Source of the DNA: Candidatus Altimarinota bacterium
Lineage (GTDB): Bacteria > Patescibacteriota > Gracilibacteria > Absconditabacterales > Absconditicoccaceae
Assembly: GCA_027046965.1 (NCBI GenBank)
Contig: JALTWR010000011.1
Coordinates: 1-50,860, forward strand
DNA: 50,860 nt
Direction: 5' to 3'
Position numbers and translations under genes: made by a program. The notes beneath the pieces were generated by a model. That model ran no database searches. It worked only from the letters and a program-made list of their open reading frames with translations, and was not told where the DNA came from. Below, in pieces: positions 20,528 through 29,183 of this stretch; position 1 is the first letter of the stretch; the number at the start of each line of letters is the position of its first letter.

Positions 20528-21901
20528 TTAGTGAGCAACAGGAAATCCTGCTTGAAGCCGAGCAGAGAATCATCAAATCAAGTAAAGAACATTTTTAAAA
20601 CCGTTATCCTTCATCCACTTATAGGTCTCTATAGCAACTCCTCCATTTTTATCATAGATTGCATAAAGTCATTCCTTAGGGAACTGAGACAATCTATAGA
20701 TGTCCTCTACTTTTTGTACATCTATATTTTCCACTGTTCCTGGAATTCGTCCAGCTAGAATTCTTTCCTGTTCATTTCTAAGATCCAAAACAATTAATCC
20801 TGGAGATCCTATTATATGATAAAATTGAGCTGCATTAAGTCCAGAATAAGTATCAAAGATATACATTAATTCTTCCAATGTTAAATTTCATACCTGTGTA
20901 GACACAAAAATTGGGTCAACACTGTCTTGTTGCGTTGTTGTGTCTCATGTCAGTGTTGTGTCTCATGTCAGTGTTGTATCTCATGTCAGTGTTGTGTCTC
21001 ATGTTAGTGTTGTGTCTCATGTTAGCGTTGTATCTCATGTCAGCGTTGTATCTCATGTCAGTGTTGTGTCTCATGTTAGCGTTGTATCTCATGTCAGCGT
21101 TGTGTCTCATGTTAGCGTTGTATCTCATGTCAGCGTTGTGTCTCATGTTAGCGTTGTATCTCATGTCAGCGTTGTGTCTCATGTTAGCGTTGTATCTCAT
21201 GTCAGCGTTGTGTCTCATGTCAGCGTTGTGTCTCATGTTAGTGTTGTGTCTCATGTCAGTGTTGTGTCTCATGTCAGCGTTGTGTCTCACGTCAGTGTTG
21301 TATCTCATGTCAGCGTTGTGTCTTGCTGGACTTCCGGATCAACTAATGGTTCCGATTGCTGTATTTCTTCTTGTCTTTGCTGAACTTCCTCCTGAAGCTG
21401 TTGTATTTCTTCCTGAACTTCCTCTTCCAATTCCATAATATCTTGAACCTCCTCTTCTAATTTCTGAACTTCTTCTACTACCTCGCCACTCAAGACACCT
21501 TCTTGAATCAATTGTTTTATCTCTTCTATTTGCTGTTGTAAATTTCCTGTTAGCATTATTCCCGTTCCTAAAACATTTTCTATTCTCTCCGATAGTTGCT
21601 GAACTTTTTTTTGAGCTTGTTTTTTCTTTATCTTAGCAGCTACCACCTTTTTTCTAAGTTGGGGCTTTTGATTTATTAGCGCAGTTAACTTTTCTTGCTC
21701 CTCTTGCTGAGAAATAACCTCCTCTAAAATAGGTTGTAAGCTTTCTCAAGAAGCTTGTTTGTTTTCTGTTTTAACAACCAATACCTTTTTGGGCTGCAAA
21801 ACAATAGGAGAGCTTGTTTGCTTATAATTGCTAATTAAAAAATATGCTCCCCCTCACACCACTAATCCTCCTCAGATAAAAATCAACATTTTGATATTCA
21901 T
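20528..21901 (-). CDS. membrane-anchored protein: coiled coil, (GDTTLT)n repeat, rhodanese-like domain
   Basis: A 457-residue protein in four parts. (1) A membrane anchor at about residues 4-22, with UGA glycines in FIGGGLVVGGGAYF. (2) A Glu/Gln-rich coiled coil to about residue 194 (QLQEEVQQRQEEIQQ and similar). (3) 21 copies of the hexapeptide GDTTLT, every Gly being UGA. (4) A C-terminal rhodanese-like domain (LEELMYIFDTYSGLNAAQFY, GLIVLDLRNEQER, YLIGGFSARLQAGFPVAH). The rhodanese active-site loop reads AIYDKNGGVA and has no Cys, so sulfur-transfer activity is unlikely and a binding role more probable. The topology cannot be told from sequence. Stop TAA. In the standard code it is at least three unrelated-looking ORFs. 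Confidence 0.85.
20942..21319 (-). repeat. 18-nt tandem repeat, 21 copies
   Basis: Units of 18 nt (plus strand GTCTCATGTCAGTGTTGT and close variants) encode TTLTGD on the minus strand. Variation is confined mostly to four silent positions. Units 8-15 alternate strictly between two variants, giving a 36-nt higher-order unit, a sign of recent expansion. All 21 units keep the TGA codon. Confidence 0.95.
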
Positions 21902-21938
21902 CTAAAAACAATTAATAAATAAACTTTTTATTACATTT

Positions 21939-21967
21939 ATTATACTCTTCAAGACCAATAAAAACAA
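21939..21967 (-). promoter_or_regulatory. putative promoter of the repeat/rhodanese gene
   Basis: Minus strand TTGTTT (21962-21967), 17-nt spacer, TATAAT (21939-21944), about 38 nt before the ATG. Confidence 0.45.
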
Positions 21968-21996
21968 AAAAGTCAAAGACAAAAAATTTTTTCCCA

Positions 21997-22024
21997 TTGA
22001 TAAGAAAAAGTTTTAATATATAAT
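21997..22024 (+). promoter_or_regulatory. promoter of the peroxiredoxin gene
   Basis: TTGATA (21997-22002), 16-nt spacer, perfect -10 box TATAAT (22019-22024), 44 nt before the ATG. Confidence 0.65.
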
Positions 22025-22068
22025 AAGCATGCCATTATGGCAAATATTTATATGCTAAAAACACAACA

Positions 22069-22740
22069 ATGAATGAAATATTTTTGGAAGAAAATGAATT
22101 GAACATTCCTCTAATTGGAGAGGAGGCTCCTGCTTTCAAAGCACCATCAACAAAGGGGATTATAAACTTCCCTAATGACTACAAGGGAAAATGGGTTGTT
22201 TTTTTCTCCCACCCTGCAGATTTTACTCCTGTATGTACAACTGAATTTATAGCCTTTCAGGATAATATAGAGGAATTCCGCAAGAGAAATACAGAACTAA
22301 TTGGATACTCAGTAGATGGACTATATTCTCACATCGAATGGGTAAAAAACATTAAGAAAAATTTTGGTGTAGACATCGAGTTCCCAATCGTAGCTGATCC
22401 CAAAATAGCCTATCTTTATGGAATGCTTCATCCTAGTGCAGATAGCTCACACACAGTAAGGGCTGTATTCATAATAAACCCTGAGGGCAAAATTGCTGCT
22501 TTGCTCTACTATCCTCTTACAAATGGTAGAAATATTAAAGAAATATTAAGACTGCTTGATGCTCTCCAATTAACCTATAATCACGGAAGGGCTACCCCAG
22601 CAGACTGGCCAAATAACACAAGATTTGAGGACAAAGTAATAGTTCCTCCAGCTGGATCATTAGAAGAAGCTGAAAAAAATACAAGTAGATATGATTGTAA
22701 AGATTGGTACATATGCTTTGATAAAAACCCTCAACAATAA
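22069..22740 (+). CDS. peroxiredoxin (archaeal/Prx6-type)
   Basis: A 223-residue thiol peroxidase that reduces hydrogen peroxide and organic hydroperoxides. The peroxidatic Cys56 lies in HPADFTPVCTTEF; the Arg of the active site is in SHTVRAVFIINPEGKI. The C-terminal part, VIVPPAGSLEEAEKN followed by YDCKDWYICF with two Cys, matches the long archaeal Prx6-like enzymes that form decamers. It has no UGA codon at all and reads in the standard code, like a highly expressed gene. It is a single-gene unit with a strong promoter and terminator. Stop TAA. Confidence 0.95.
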   Translation: MNEIFLEENELNIPLIGEEAPAFKAPSTKGIINFPNDYKGKWVVFFSHPADFTPVCTTEFIAFQDNIEEFRKRNTELIGYSVDGLYSHIEWVKNIKKNFGVDIEFPIVADPKIAYLYGMLHPSADSSHTVRAVFIINPEGKIAALLYYPLTNGRNIKEILRLLDALQLTYNHGRATPADWPNNTRFEDKVIVPPAGSLEEAEKNTSRYDCKDWYICFDKNPQQ

Positions 22741-22764
22741 AGAATAAAATAGTTACAATTTTAA

Positions 22765-22802
22765 AAAGACCGACGGATTAAAGCTGTCGGTCTTTATTTT
22801 TT
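22765..22802 (+). terminator. terminator of the peroxiredoxin gene
   Basis: Ten-bp stem AAAGACCGAC/GTCGGTCTTT followed by ATTTTTT. It overlaps the last codons of the convergent gene, so it may work in both directions. Confidence 0.85.
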
Positions 22803-23453
22803 AAATAATTTTTCTCTGCTTATGGCCTCCTGGTGAATGAGATCCCAAGCTTTTTTTATAAATTCTTCCGACAATCAAAATTTTTGAGCTAGAGCAACCC
22901 TAGAAGAAAGTACTTGTTCCCATCTCTGGGGTTGAAACAATTGTTCTCATTTTAATTTCTTAAATTTTCAGATCCTGTAAACCCACTTAAATCTTTCACT
23001 CAACCTTTTTAGAAGTTGCTCATCTATCTGATCAATACGTTCTCTTGGTAAATATAGGCCAAAATATTGAAAAAGTTTTTCTCTAAAATCATCAAATCCG
23101 TTAAATAAAATTTTTTCGCCAATAACATCTATTAATCTATACCACGACTCTACTTCCTCATTTATGAAATTAACTACAGGTTTGCCCATAGCATACGCCA
23201 TTCCCAATTCTAGTAATTCCCCCTCAGACCTCTCTGCATAGTTGACAAAAGATAAAACCAAATCAGATGATTTTATTTGTTGTTGCATAATTTCAATAAC
23301 CTCTTGGGGATCAAAAGTTTTCCCTTTCATATCATACCAGAAAACAAAACTGTCGTACTCCAAATAATCCAAAACACTTCTAATCTCTCAAATCCATTTC
23401 GATAGCTCTTGTTCTGCAAGACCTGTTTCTTTGTAAGATACGAAAACCCTCAT
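22794..23453 (-). CDS. nucleoside deoxyribosyltransferase-like / chorismate mutase (AroQ-type) fusion
   Basis: A 219-residue two-domain protein. Residues 1 to about 125 resemble the nucleoside 2-deoxyribosyltransferase family: MRVFVSYKETG, then SSDLVLSFVNYAERSEGELL followed by ELGMAYAMGKPVVNF, which carries the E and GKPV motifs. Residues of about 140-219 look like an all-helical AroQ chorismate mutase: RERIDQIDEQLLKRLSERF, IGKFKK, LFQPQRWEQVL, EEFIKKAWDLIHQEAISRE. Compared with E. coli AroQ the counterparts of Arg11, Arg28, Lys39 and Arg51 are present, but the residue after Arg51 is Trp, not Glu. I know of no shikimate gene in this window, so the CM domain may act on another substrate or bind one. 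Stop TAA inside the peroxiredoxin terminator. Confidence 0.75.
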
Positions 23454-23520
23454 TTGTTAATAATTTAAGTTTTAAAGACACACTTTTTTTCTGTTGTCTA
23501 AAATCATGTCTACAACCTGT

Positions 23521-24192
23521 CTACATTCACTCAAATCCCAACACAAACTCTCACATTTGGGGAATCGCACCATTGTCTATTTTGTCTAAAATCATGTCTA
23601 TTTGTCCACATTCTTTTTGCTCAAATTTTTTTGTTAATTCTCTTGCCAAAAATACTTTTCTATTGAATCAAGCCTTCTTTATCTTTCTTAAAGTAGAAGA
23701 CACTCTATGTACACTCTCATAAACAAATACTGGAATTGGAGAAGTTACTATTTCGTTTATTTTTTTTGTAAGCCCCTTTTTAGATGGCAAAAAGCCTTTA
23801 AAAACAAATTTGCTTGTATCAAAACACGCCGCAACTACTGCAGGAATTAAAGCATTTGCACCTGGCAAAATCTCAAAAGGAGTTTTATACTCATAAGCCC
23901 ATTTAATAATTTCTTTACCTGGATCTGAAAGCCCTGGGGTTCAAGCTTCAGATACAACCACAACATCTTCCTTTAACCCTCTATGAGCAATTTTTGCCGC
24001 CATATTAGAGGAAGAGTAAGCATGGAAAGGGGAAATTTCCTTTCATTTCAAAGAAATTTTGTACACATTTAAAAGTTTTTTAAAGTTTCTCGTATCCTCA
24101 CAAAAAAACACAGAACGAGTTTCAAACAACTCCAGAGCTCTCAAAGTAATATCCTTTAGATTACCTATAGGCGTCGGAACAAAATAAAGCAT
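23521..24192 (-). CDS. rsmI: 16S rRNA 2'-O-ribose C1402 methyltransferase
   Basis: RsmI methylates the 2'-OH of C1402 in the decoding centre. It is a tetrapyrrole-methylase-fold enzyme. The 223-residue product shows MLYFVPTPIGNLKDITLRAL, FCEDTRNFKKLL, SEAGTPGLSDPGK (Gly = UGA), PGANALIPAVVAA and YESVHRVSSTL, all diagnostic. The C-terminus is divergent: GQIDMILDKIDNGAIPQM is encoded by a TGTCTA repeat cluster (23573-23610), then GEFVLGFEGM and TAG. The ATG overlaps the TAA of the upstream nucleotidyltransferase (TAATG), so translation is probably coupled. Confidence 0.94.
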
Positions 24193-25379
24193 TATTTAAC
24201 TATCTCTCAAGGTAAAGTTGTTTGCCCTGCAGCAATTTGCCTGCCAGGATAAATTAATGTATTGACTCCTAATTTAGCTCCATCTCAAATAACACAACCA
24301 AACTTCCTAAGACCCGTATCTGTCAATTTACCCTTTACTAAATAAAAGACGTTTTTTTCATCATGCCTAAGATTGGCAACAATACTGCCTCATCATATAT
24401 TAACATTGTCTCATATTATAGAGTCCCCTAAATAAGAAAGATGAGGAACCTTTGTGTTGTCTCCTATCACTACATTTTTTAGTTCTACACTAAAACCTAT
24501 CATAGAATTGTTTCACACTACCACGTTGTCTCTTATAAATGAATTAGGCCCGACATTTGCGCCTCTTCACAAAAACAAGTTTCAGGCAATAACCGATCCT
24601 TTTTTAATCCTACTTCCTTGAGAAAGAATAACAACTGCTCCAGGATGAATTTGAACTCAATCCTCAATATCTCAGTTCCCATAAATACCTGCTTCATATT
24701 TAGTAAAAAAATATGTATTAGCCTTAAGGATATGCCACGGAAAACCTATATCCAAAAACACTCCTCATAAAGGTATAGCTTTTATCTCATACATAGAAAA
24801 TAAGATATTTAATGCGTCTGTAATTTCATATTCCCCTCTGGGGGAGATGGGTATCTCATGAACATATTTTAGAATGTCTGCAGGCAATTTATAGGCCCCT
24901 ATATTAGCCAATTTTGATGGTGGGTTAGAGGGTTTTTCAATAACTCTTTTAATGAGTCCCTGCTGGTCTATTTCGAAGACCCCGTACAAACTAGGTGATT
25001 CTACTTCTTTTGCTAAAATACCATATCCCTTATGAGCGATTAGATTTTTAATATCCTGAGAAGAATAAATAGTGTCTCCATTTAAGATTACTAAGTCTTC
25101 TTCGACCATTACATTTCGTAAAGCCGCCCCTGTCCCCTTTTCGTCTCATTGAACAACATATTGAATAGGGGTTCATTTAAAAGCTTTTCAAAAATTATCA
25201 ATAATGGCTTCTTTGTGATGTTTTACAACAATTATTATTTTGTTTACAAAAGGCTGTATAGTTTCTAGAACATGTTCTAAGATAGGCTTACCAAAGACCT
25301 TAACCATAGGTTTTGGTTTGGTTTGAGTCAAGGGCATTAATCTTTCTCATTTTCAAGCAGCCAAAATTACAGCTTCCAT
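24192..25379 (-). CDS. GlmU-like bifunctional sugar-1-phosphate nucleotidyltransferase/acyltransferase
   Basis: A 395-residue two-domain enzyme. The N-terminal nucleotidyltransferase has MEAVILAAGKGERLMPLTQT with both motif glycines UGA, KPKPMVKVFGKPI, LVILNGDTIY and RVIEKPSNPPS. The C-terminal part is a left-handed beta-helix of hexapeptide repeats (DNVNIGGGSIVANL, GCVIGDGAKLGVNT, IYPGRQIAAG). The layout and the LRHDEKN...KGKLTDTGLRKFG stretch resemble archaeal-type bifunctional enzymes that make UDP-GlcNAc or dTDP-sugars. Probable product is an activated amino sugar for peptidoglycan or surface glycans; the exact sugar is uncertain. Stop TAA overlaps the rsmI ATG. Confidence 0.87.
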
Positions 25380-25438
25380 ATTGATAAATACAATGTTAAA
25401 TTTAAGCTAATAGTAGCTATTACCTTTACCCTTTCAAG

Positions 25439-25466
25439 TTGAAAAAGAATTTAAAAAATCTATACT
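25439..25466 (+). promoter_or_regulatory. promoter of tRNA-Cys/tRNA-Gly
   Basis: TTGAAA (25439-25444), 16-nt spacer, TATACT (25461-25466), 11 nt before tRNA-Cys. It probably also serves tRNA-Gly and ppa. Confidence 0.6.
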
Positions 25467-25477
25467 TGTGCTGCTAC

Positions 25478-25551
25478 GGCACCGTGGCGGAGTGGTCTAA
25501 CGCAAGGGCCTGCAAAGCCCTCTATCACGGGTTCGAATCCCGTCGGTGCCT
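25478..25551 (+). tRNA. tRNA-Cys (anticodon GCA)
   Basis: Acceptor GGCACCG/CGGTGCC, anticodon arm AGGGC-CTGCAAA-GCCCT with anticodon GCA, T arm ACGGG-TTCGAAT-CCCGT. Discriminator T, CCA not encoded. Confidence 0.95.
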
Positions 25552-25623
25552 TTTTGCAAATTATTATTGCTTTTTAAAGGCATTTGACTATATATTATAT
25601 CTGCAAGCAGATCAGCCATAAAT

Positions 25624-25697
25624 GCGGGCGTAGCTCAGTTGGCTAGAGCGTCTGCTTGCCATGCAGAAGGCCGCGGGTTCAAGTCCCGTCGCCCGCT
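25624..25697 (+). tRNA. tRNA-Gly (anticodon GCC)
   Basis: Acceptor GCGGGCG/CGCCCGC, anticodon arm TCTGC-TTGCCAT-GCAGA with anticodon GCC, T arm with TTCAAGT. This is an ordinary glycine tRNA for GGC/GGU. The UCA-anticodon tRNA needed to read UGA as Gly is not in this window. Confidence 0.95.
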
Positions 25698-25721
25698 TAT
25701 TTACAATAAAATATATCAACT

Positions 25722-26252
25722 ATGAACTTATATCAAGATCTTCCTCTATGGGCTGATAGGGAAAAAGGAATTGTTAATGTTATAATAGAGATCCCTCAAG
25801 GAAGTATGGTAAAATATGAGTTTAACAAAAAGTTTAATACAATCGAGGTCGATAGGTTTTTTACAGCACCAATGCCTATGCCATACAACTATGGGTTACT
25901 TCCCCAATCCTTCAACGAAGAAGATGGAGATCCCTTGGATATAATCGTGCCCTCAATATATGCTATTCAAGCAGGAAGTATTTTACAAGCTAAAGTGATT
26001 GGTGTGCTTCATATGATAGATAGCTGAGAATCCGATGATAAAATTATTGGAATTCCACTTAAAGAACCTTTTTTGGGGGATATCGAAGATATCCAAGACT
26101 TTCCCAAAAATCTTAAAGCTCAGTATGAATTTTTCCTCTCAACATACAAAAACATTGATGGGAAGAAAACGAGTGTAACCGGTTGGTCTGACAGACAAAA
26201 GGCAATAGAAATAATTAACAAATCTGCTGAGTCTTTTATTAAAAAGCAATAA
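25722..26252 (+). CDS. ppa: inorganic pyrophosphatase (family I)
   Basis: Family I soluble pyrophosphatase, a Mg-dependent enzyme that hydrolyses PPi and pulls biosynthetic reactions forward. The 176-residue product is of standard length. It shows VIIEIPQGSMVKYEFNK, the YNYGLLPQSF loop, and the metal-binding signature DGDPLDIIV near residue 66. Later DIQDFPK and VTGWSDRQKAIEII are the usual C-terminal features. One UGA (Gly after HMIDS) would break it in the standard code. It starts 25 nt after tRNA-Gly. Stop TAA, two bases from the end of the convergent gene. Confidence 0.96.
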
Positions 26253-26254
26253 AA

Positions 26255-26548
26255 TTATCCTGCGAAATTTACAATAAGTTTTACTAAAGCCCCAGCAAAA
26301 ATAGCTACAAGAATTCCTATAAGGCCAAATACAAGCAACATATTGGCCTTTTTTAATTTAGCTTCATCTCATTGAGCAGAGATAAGAAGAAAGCCCCCAT
26401 ATACGATCATACCCAAAGTAATTCCCACTAAAAAAAATCGTAAATAATCATTTATCAATGCAAATTTTTGTTGCCATAAATCTCCATTTGCATTAATAGG
26501 ATTCATTCATCCATCAGTAACTATATTTACATTTAAACCATCTGCCAT
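26255..26548 (-). CDS. small T4SS-pilin-like membrane protein (VirB2/TrbC-like)
   Basis: A 97-residue protein with two hydrophobic segments, FFLVGITLGMIVYGGFLLI and MLLVFGLIGILVAIFAGALV, joined by a short polar loop SAQGDEAKLKKAN. That hairpin plan, with the loop pattern G-D-E-A-K, is shared with the next gene upstream and is typical of small pilin-like subunits of type IV secretion systems in CPR genomes. I see no clear signal peptide. Last gene of the pilus/secretion cluster. Stop TAA. The family call is by topology and neighbour, not by a sequence search. Confidence 0.65.
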
Positions 26549-26563
26549 TATGCTTTAATTTAT

Positions 26564-26914
26564 TTATAAACTTTGTGCTGTTTGTTGTGCCAGTTGCAAT
26601 AAAAAATATGCAGCCATGGCAACAGACAGGCCGATTCCCACAAAAGTAAGGCTTTTAGTTGCCTTTGTTGCTTTAGCCTCATCCCCAGCAGCTAAAATAT
26701 ATTGAATACCTGCCCAAATAGTAAAAGAAACACTCAAAGCAATCGCTATTTTTAAAAACAATGTAATAGCATTAGCTCACATGGTATCTAAATCTTCTCC
26801 GTTTTTCTTTAAAATATTGTTATTGCTATTTGTAATTTTCTCTAACAACTCTTGTGCAAAGCCCAAGCCCCAAATTAATGATGTTCATAGGATAGCAAAC
26901 CATATCTTTTTCAT
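26564..26914 (-). CDS. small T4SS-pilin-like protein with signal peptide (VirB2/TrbC-like)
   Basis: A 116-residue protein. The signal peptide MKKIWFAILGTSLIWGLGFAQ is followed by two membrane segments (LKIAIALSVSFTIWAGIQYI and SLTFVGIGLSVAMAAYFLL) around a polar loop AAGDEAKATKATK. It closely mirrors the 97-residue neighbour, so the two are probably paralogous subunits. A VirB2/TrbC-like pilin is the likeliest role. It lies 15 nt upstream of that neighbour and 8 nt downstream of the preceding gene's stop. Stop TAA. Confidence 0.7.
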
Positions 26915-26922
26915 GCTCGCTA

Positions 26923-27339
26923 TTATAAATTTTCTAAAAGTTTCTCTGCTTCCGTTTCGTCCTTTTGTTTTTCTTGCTGTTCTTCTTCCCTTAATTTAGA
27001 TGTCTGAGAAATATATCCTAACTGTTGCCATTTTAATAGATATTTCTTTTTAATTTCATTCTTTTTGCTTGCATATTTCTCTTCTATCTCCTGAAGTTTT
27101 TGTCTTTCTTTTTTTAATATATTTCTCAATTTTTCTAACTGAGCATCTGTCATTATTGGCAAAAGATTAAACCAATTTTGTTTTTCCTCCTGAGAATCAA
27201 TTGCCCTTGAAGAAAGGATCAATTCAATTAATTCAGCGTCTGTCTTCAAAAACTCTTCAGGAATATCATATCTCCTTGCTTCTGTCCAATACCTAGAGCT
27301 TAAATATTTTTTTATCAAGTGTAGACTAGTGCTCATCAT
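26923..27339 (-). CDS. conserved-looking soluble helical protein in pilus cluster
   Basis: A 138-residue highly charged protein with no signal or membrane segment. The middle (LEKLRNILKKERQKLQEIEE and beyond) is predicted coiled coil; the first 60 residues (MMSTSLHLIKKYLSSRYWTE) may be a small helical domain. It has no UGA codon. It starts with two ATGs in a row and lies between a 64-residue protein and the pilin-like genes, so it may serve pilus or secretion assembly. I do not recognise the family. Stop TAA. Confidence 0.7.
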   Translation of the reverse strand: MMSTSLHLIKKYLSSRYWTEARRYDIPEEFLKTDAELIELILSSRAIDSQEEKQNWFNLLPIMTDAQLEKLRNILKKERQKLQEIEEKYASKKNEIKKKYLLKWQQLGYISQTSKLREEEQQEKQKDETEAEKLLENL

Positions 27340-27345
27340 AGATTC

Positions 27346-27540
27346 TTAATCAAATAAATTTTTATTTTTATTTAAGATTTCTTCTGCTTCTTGTACCGCT
27401 TTTTGTTGCTGTATTTTTGCATAGTTATTTATTAAATCCACTTTTTTATAAGAATTTTTGAGCCTTTTCATAAGTTTTTTACGTTGTTCTGAAGATAAAT
27501 AAGAGCGTCATCTTGTTGGAGGGGCCTTGTCTACCACCAT
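27346..27540 (-). CDS. small basic helical protein in pilus cluster
   Basis: A 64-residue basic protein (MVVDKAPPTRGRSYLSSEQR, then KKLMKRLKNSYKKVDLINNY and a Gln/Glu-rich helix). One UGA gives the Gly in TRGRS, so the standard code hides this gene. It fits snugly between the PilT-type ATPase (14 nt) and the 138-residue protein (6 nt), which supports it being real. Function unknown. Stop TAA. Confidence 0.6.
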
Positions 27541-27554
27541 TACATTTTTTTAAA

Positions 27555-28634
27555 TTAAATAGAATATCTTAATACCTTCTCCTCTGGGATTATGCCGGAC
27601 TCAGCGAGTCTTTTGGCATACTGATCCAATTTAATCATTCACTGCTTAATTCCTGTCTCTATTATAGAGTCTATTTGAGAAATTTGCCTCTTTTTGATAT
27701 TATTTTTAACAGCTGGGGTATTTATCATTATTTCAAAAATCCCAACTCTTCCTTTTTTATCCTTCCTTTTTTCTAATCTCTGAGACTGAATTCCCAAAAG
27801 CACATCAGCTAGTCTATCTGCAATGCTATCTTGGATTTCTGGAGCAAAAAATGATATATACCTATTGATAGTACCAGCTGCAGAACCTGTGTGCAAGGTA
27901 GAAAAAACTAGATGCCCCGTCTCTGCCAATGACAAAACTGCTTCTGCAGTCTCCTTGTCTCTAATCTCTCAAACAAAAATCACATCAGGGTCTTCACGCA
28001 TAGCCGCTCTTAAAGCATTCATAAAAGCCCACGTATCATGCCCAACCTCTCTTTGAGATATTATAGCCTTTTTGGGTTCAAAAATAAATTCTACAGGATC
28101 TTCGATCGTTAAAATATGTTCTGATCTACGAGAATTGATGTAATCAATCATTGCTACAATAGATGTTGATTTCCCGGACCCGGTAGGACCTGTTACCAAA
28201 AATAATCACTGATCTTTGTCCAAAACCTTTTCCTTTATAACTTCTGCAAACTCAGGCAGCATAAGTTCTTCCAACTTCCTAGCAACAGCATTAATTTTTC
28301 TTAAAACTATCCCTATCTTCCCTAGCTTAAAAAAAGCATTAACCCTATAAGGCGTACCATCCATGCTTATATACGAGAAATCAGCTTCTCTATCAGACAA
28401 AAATTGAGAAAAAGCTTTTTGATTTCATCTCATAAGCTGTTTAAGAATTATCTCCATTGCTTCATCTGTGAGCTTCGGTTGATCTGTTAACTTTTTGATC
28501 TCTCAATTTATCCTCAAAGCTACATACTCATCTGCGGCTAAATGAATATCAGAAATTACTTCCTTATCAGAAATCTGAGATAAGATCGAATCTATATTGA
28601 TCGTGCCGGTCATAGCTGCTACAGGTTGATTCAT
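27555..28634 (-). CDS. pilT: PilT-type secretion/twitching ATPase
   Basis: A 359-residue hexameric ATPase of the PilT/VirB11 superfamily, which in other bacteria powers type IV pilus retraction on the cytoplasmic side. The Walker A is VTGPTGSGKSTSIVAMIDYI, the Asp box is ILTIEDPVEFI, the Walker B is EDPDVIFVGEIRDKETAEAV (Gly = UGA), and the His box is TGHLVFSTLHTGSA. The N-terminal PAS-like part has SDIHLAADEYVALRINGEI. Length matches PilT. It heads an operon with two small soluble proteins and two T4SS-pilin-like genes, an unusual neighbour set. Stop TAA. Confidence 0.93.
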
Positions 28635-28709
28635 TATATTGTATAGATATAAAAATAAAGATTCATTTCTTTATAAAGTATACTCTAGTTAATTTTCATT
28701 GTCAACTTT

Positions 28710-29183
28710 TTAGCAATATACATAGACCCCTTTAATTATTCTCTTTTTAACGACCAAAAATACTCCCATCGTCAAAATAACAAGCAATACTTCTACAAAT
28801 TTTTTAACTTTACATAGTTTTTCCAATATTTTTAATAACTGATCTATTTGTGTTTCATCTACAAAGGGTTTTTCTTGCAGTAGCTCTGATAAAAAAATTT
28901 GTTGTTGTTTTGCTGTCTCCCATCATCTTCTCAAAGAAATTAAATTATAAGGAGGTGTGTACAGTTGTTTCTTTTCTTCTTCTAATATGCTAATGGTCTT
29001 TTGAAAATCTATAATCTTGTCCTGATTAGAAATTGCTTTTTGAATAATACTCAAAAAAACAAAATCAATCGTCTCTATTAGTCATTTGTTTAAACTAAGT
29101 ATCTGCTTCACTAATGCCTTGTAAAGATATATAAAGAACATTAAAGATATTACCCACATAGCTATAATTACATAAACTTTCAT
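28710..29183 (-). CDS. membrane protein of unknown function
   Basis: A 157-residue protein with a hydrophobic N-terminal segment (VIIAMWVISLMFFIYLYK), a long helical and partly coiled-coil middle (KTISILEEEKKQLY and neighbours), and a second hydrophobic segment near the end (VEVLLVILTMGVFLVV) followed by basic residues. A clear Shine-Dalgarno AAGGAG lies 5 nt before the ATG, inside the end of tilS, and the two genes overlap by 16 nt. I do not recognise the family. Stop TAA. Confidence 0.7.

Noticed and set aside
20942-21319. CRISPR-like array
   Set aside because: The units are contiguous 18-mers without spacers and encode an in-frame hexapeptide.
20911-21438. Long low-complexity reading frames on the plus strand and in another minus frame over the repeat
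   Set aside because: They are shadows of the 18-nt repeat, which stays open in several frames; only the frame joining a membrane anchor and a rhodanese-like domain makes a sensible protein.
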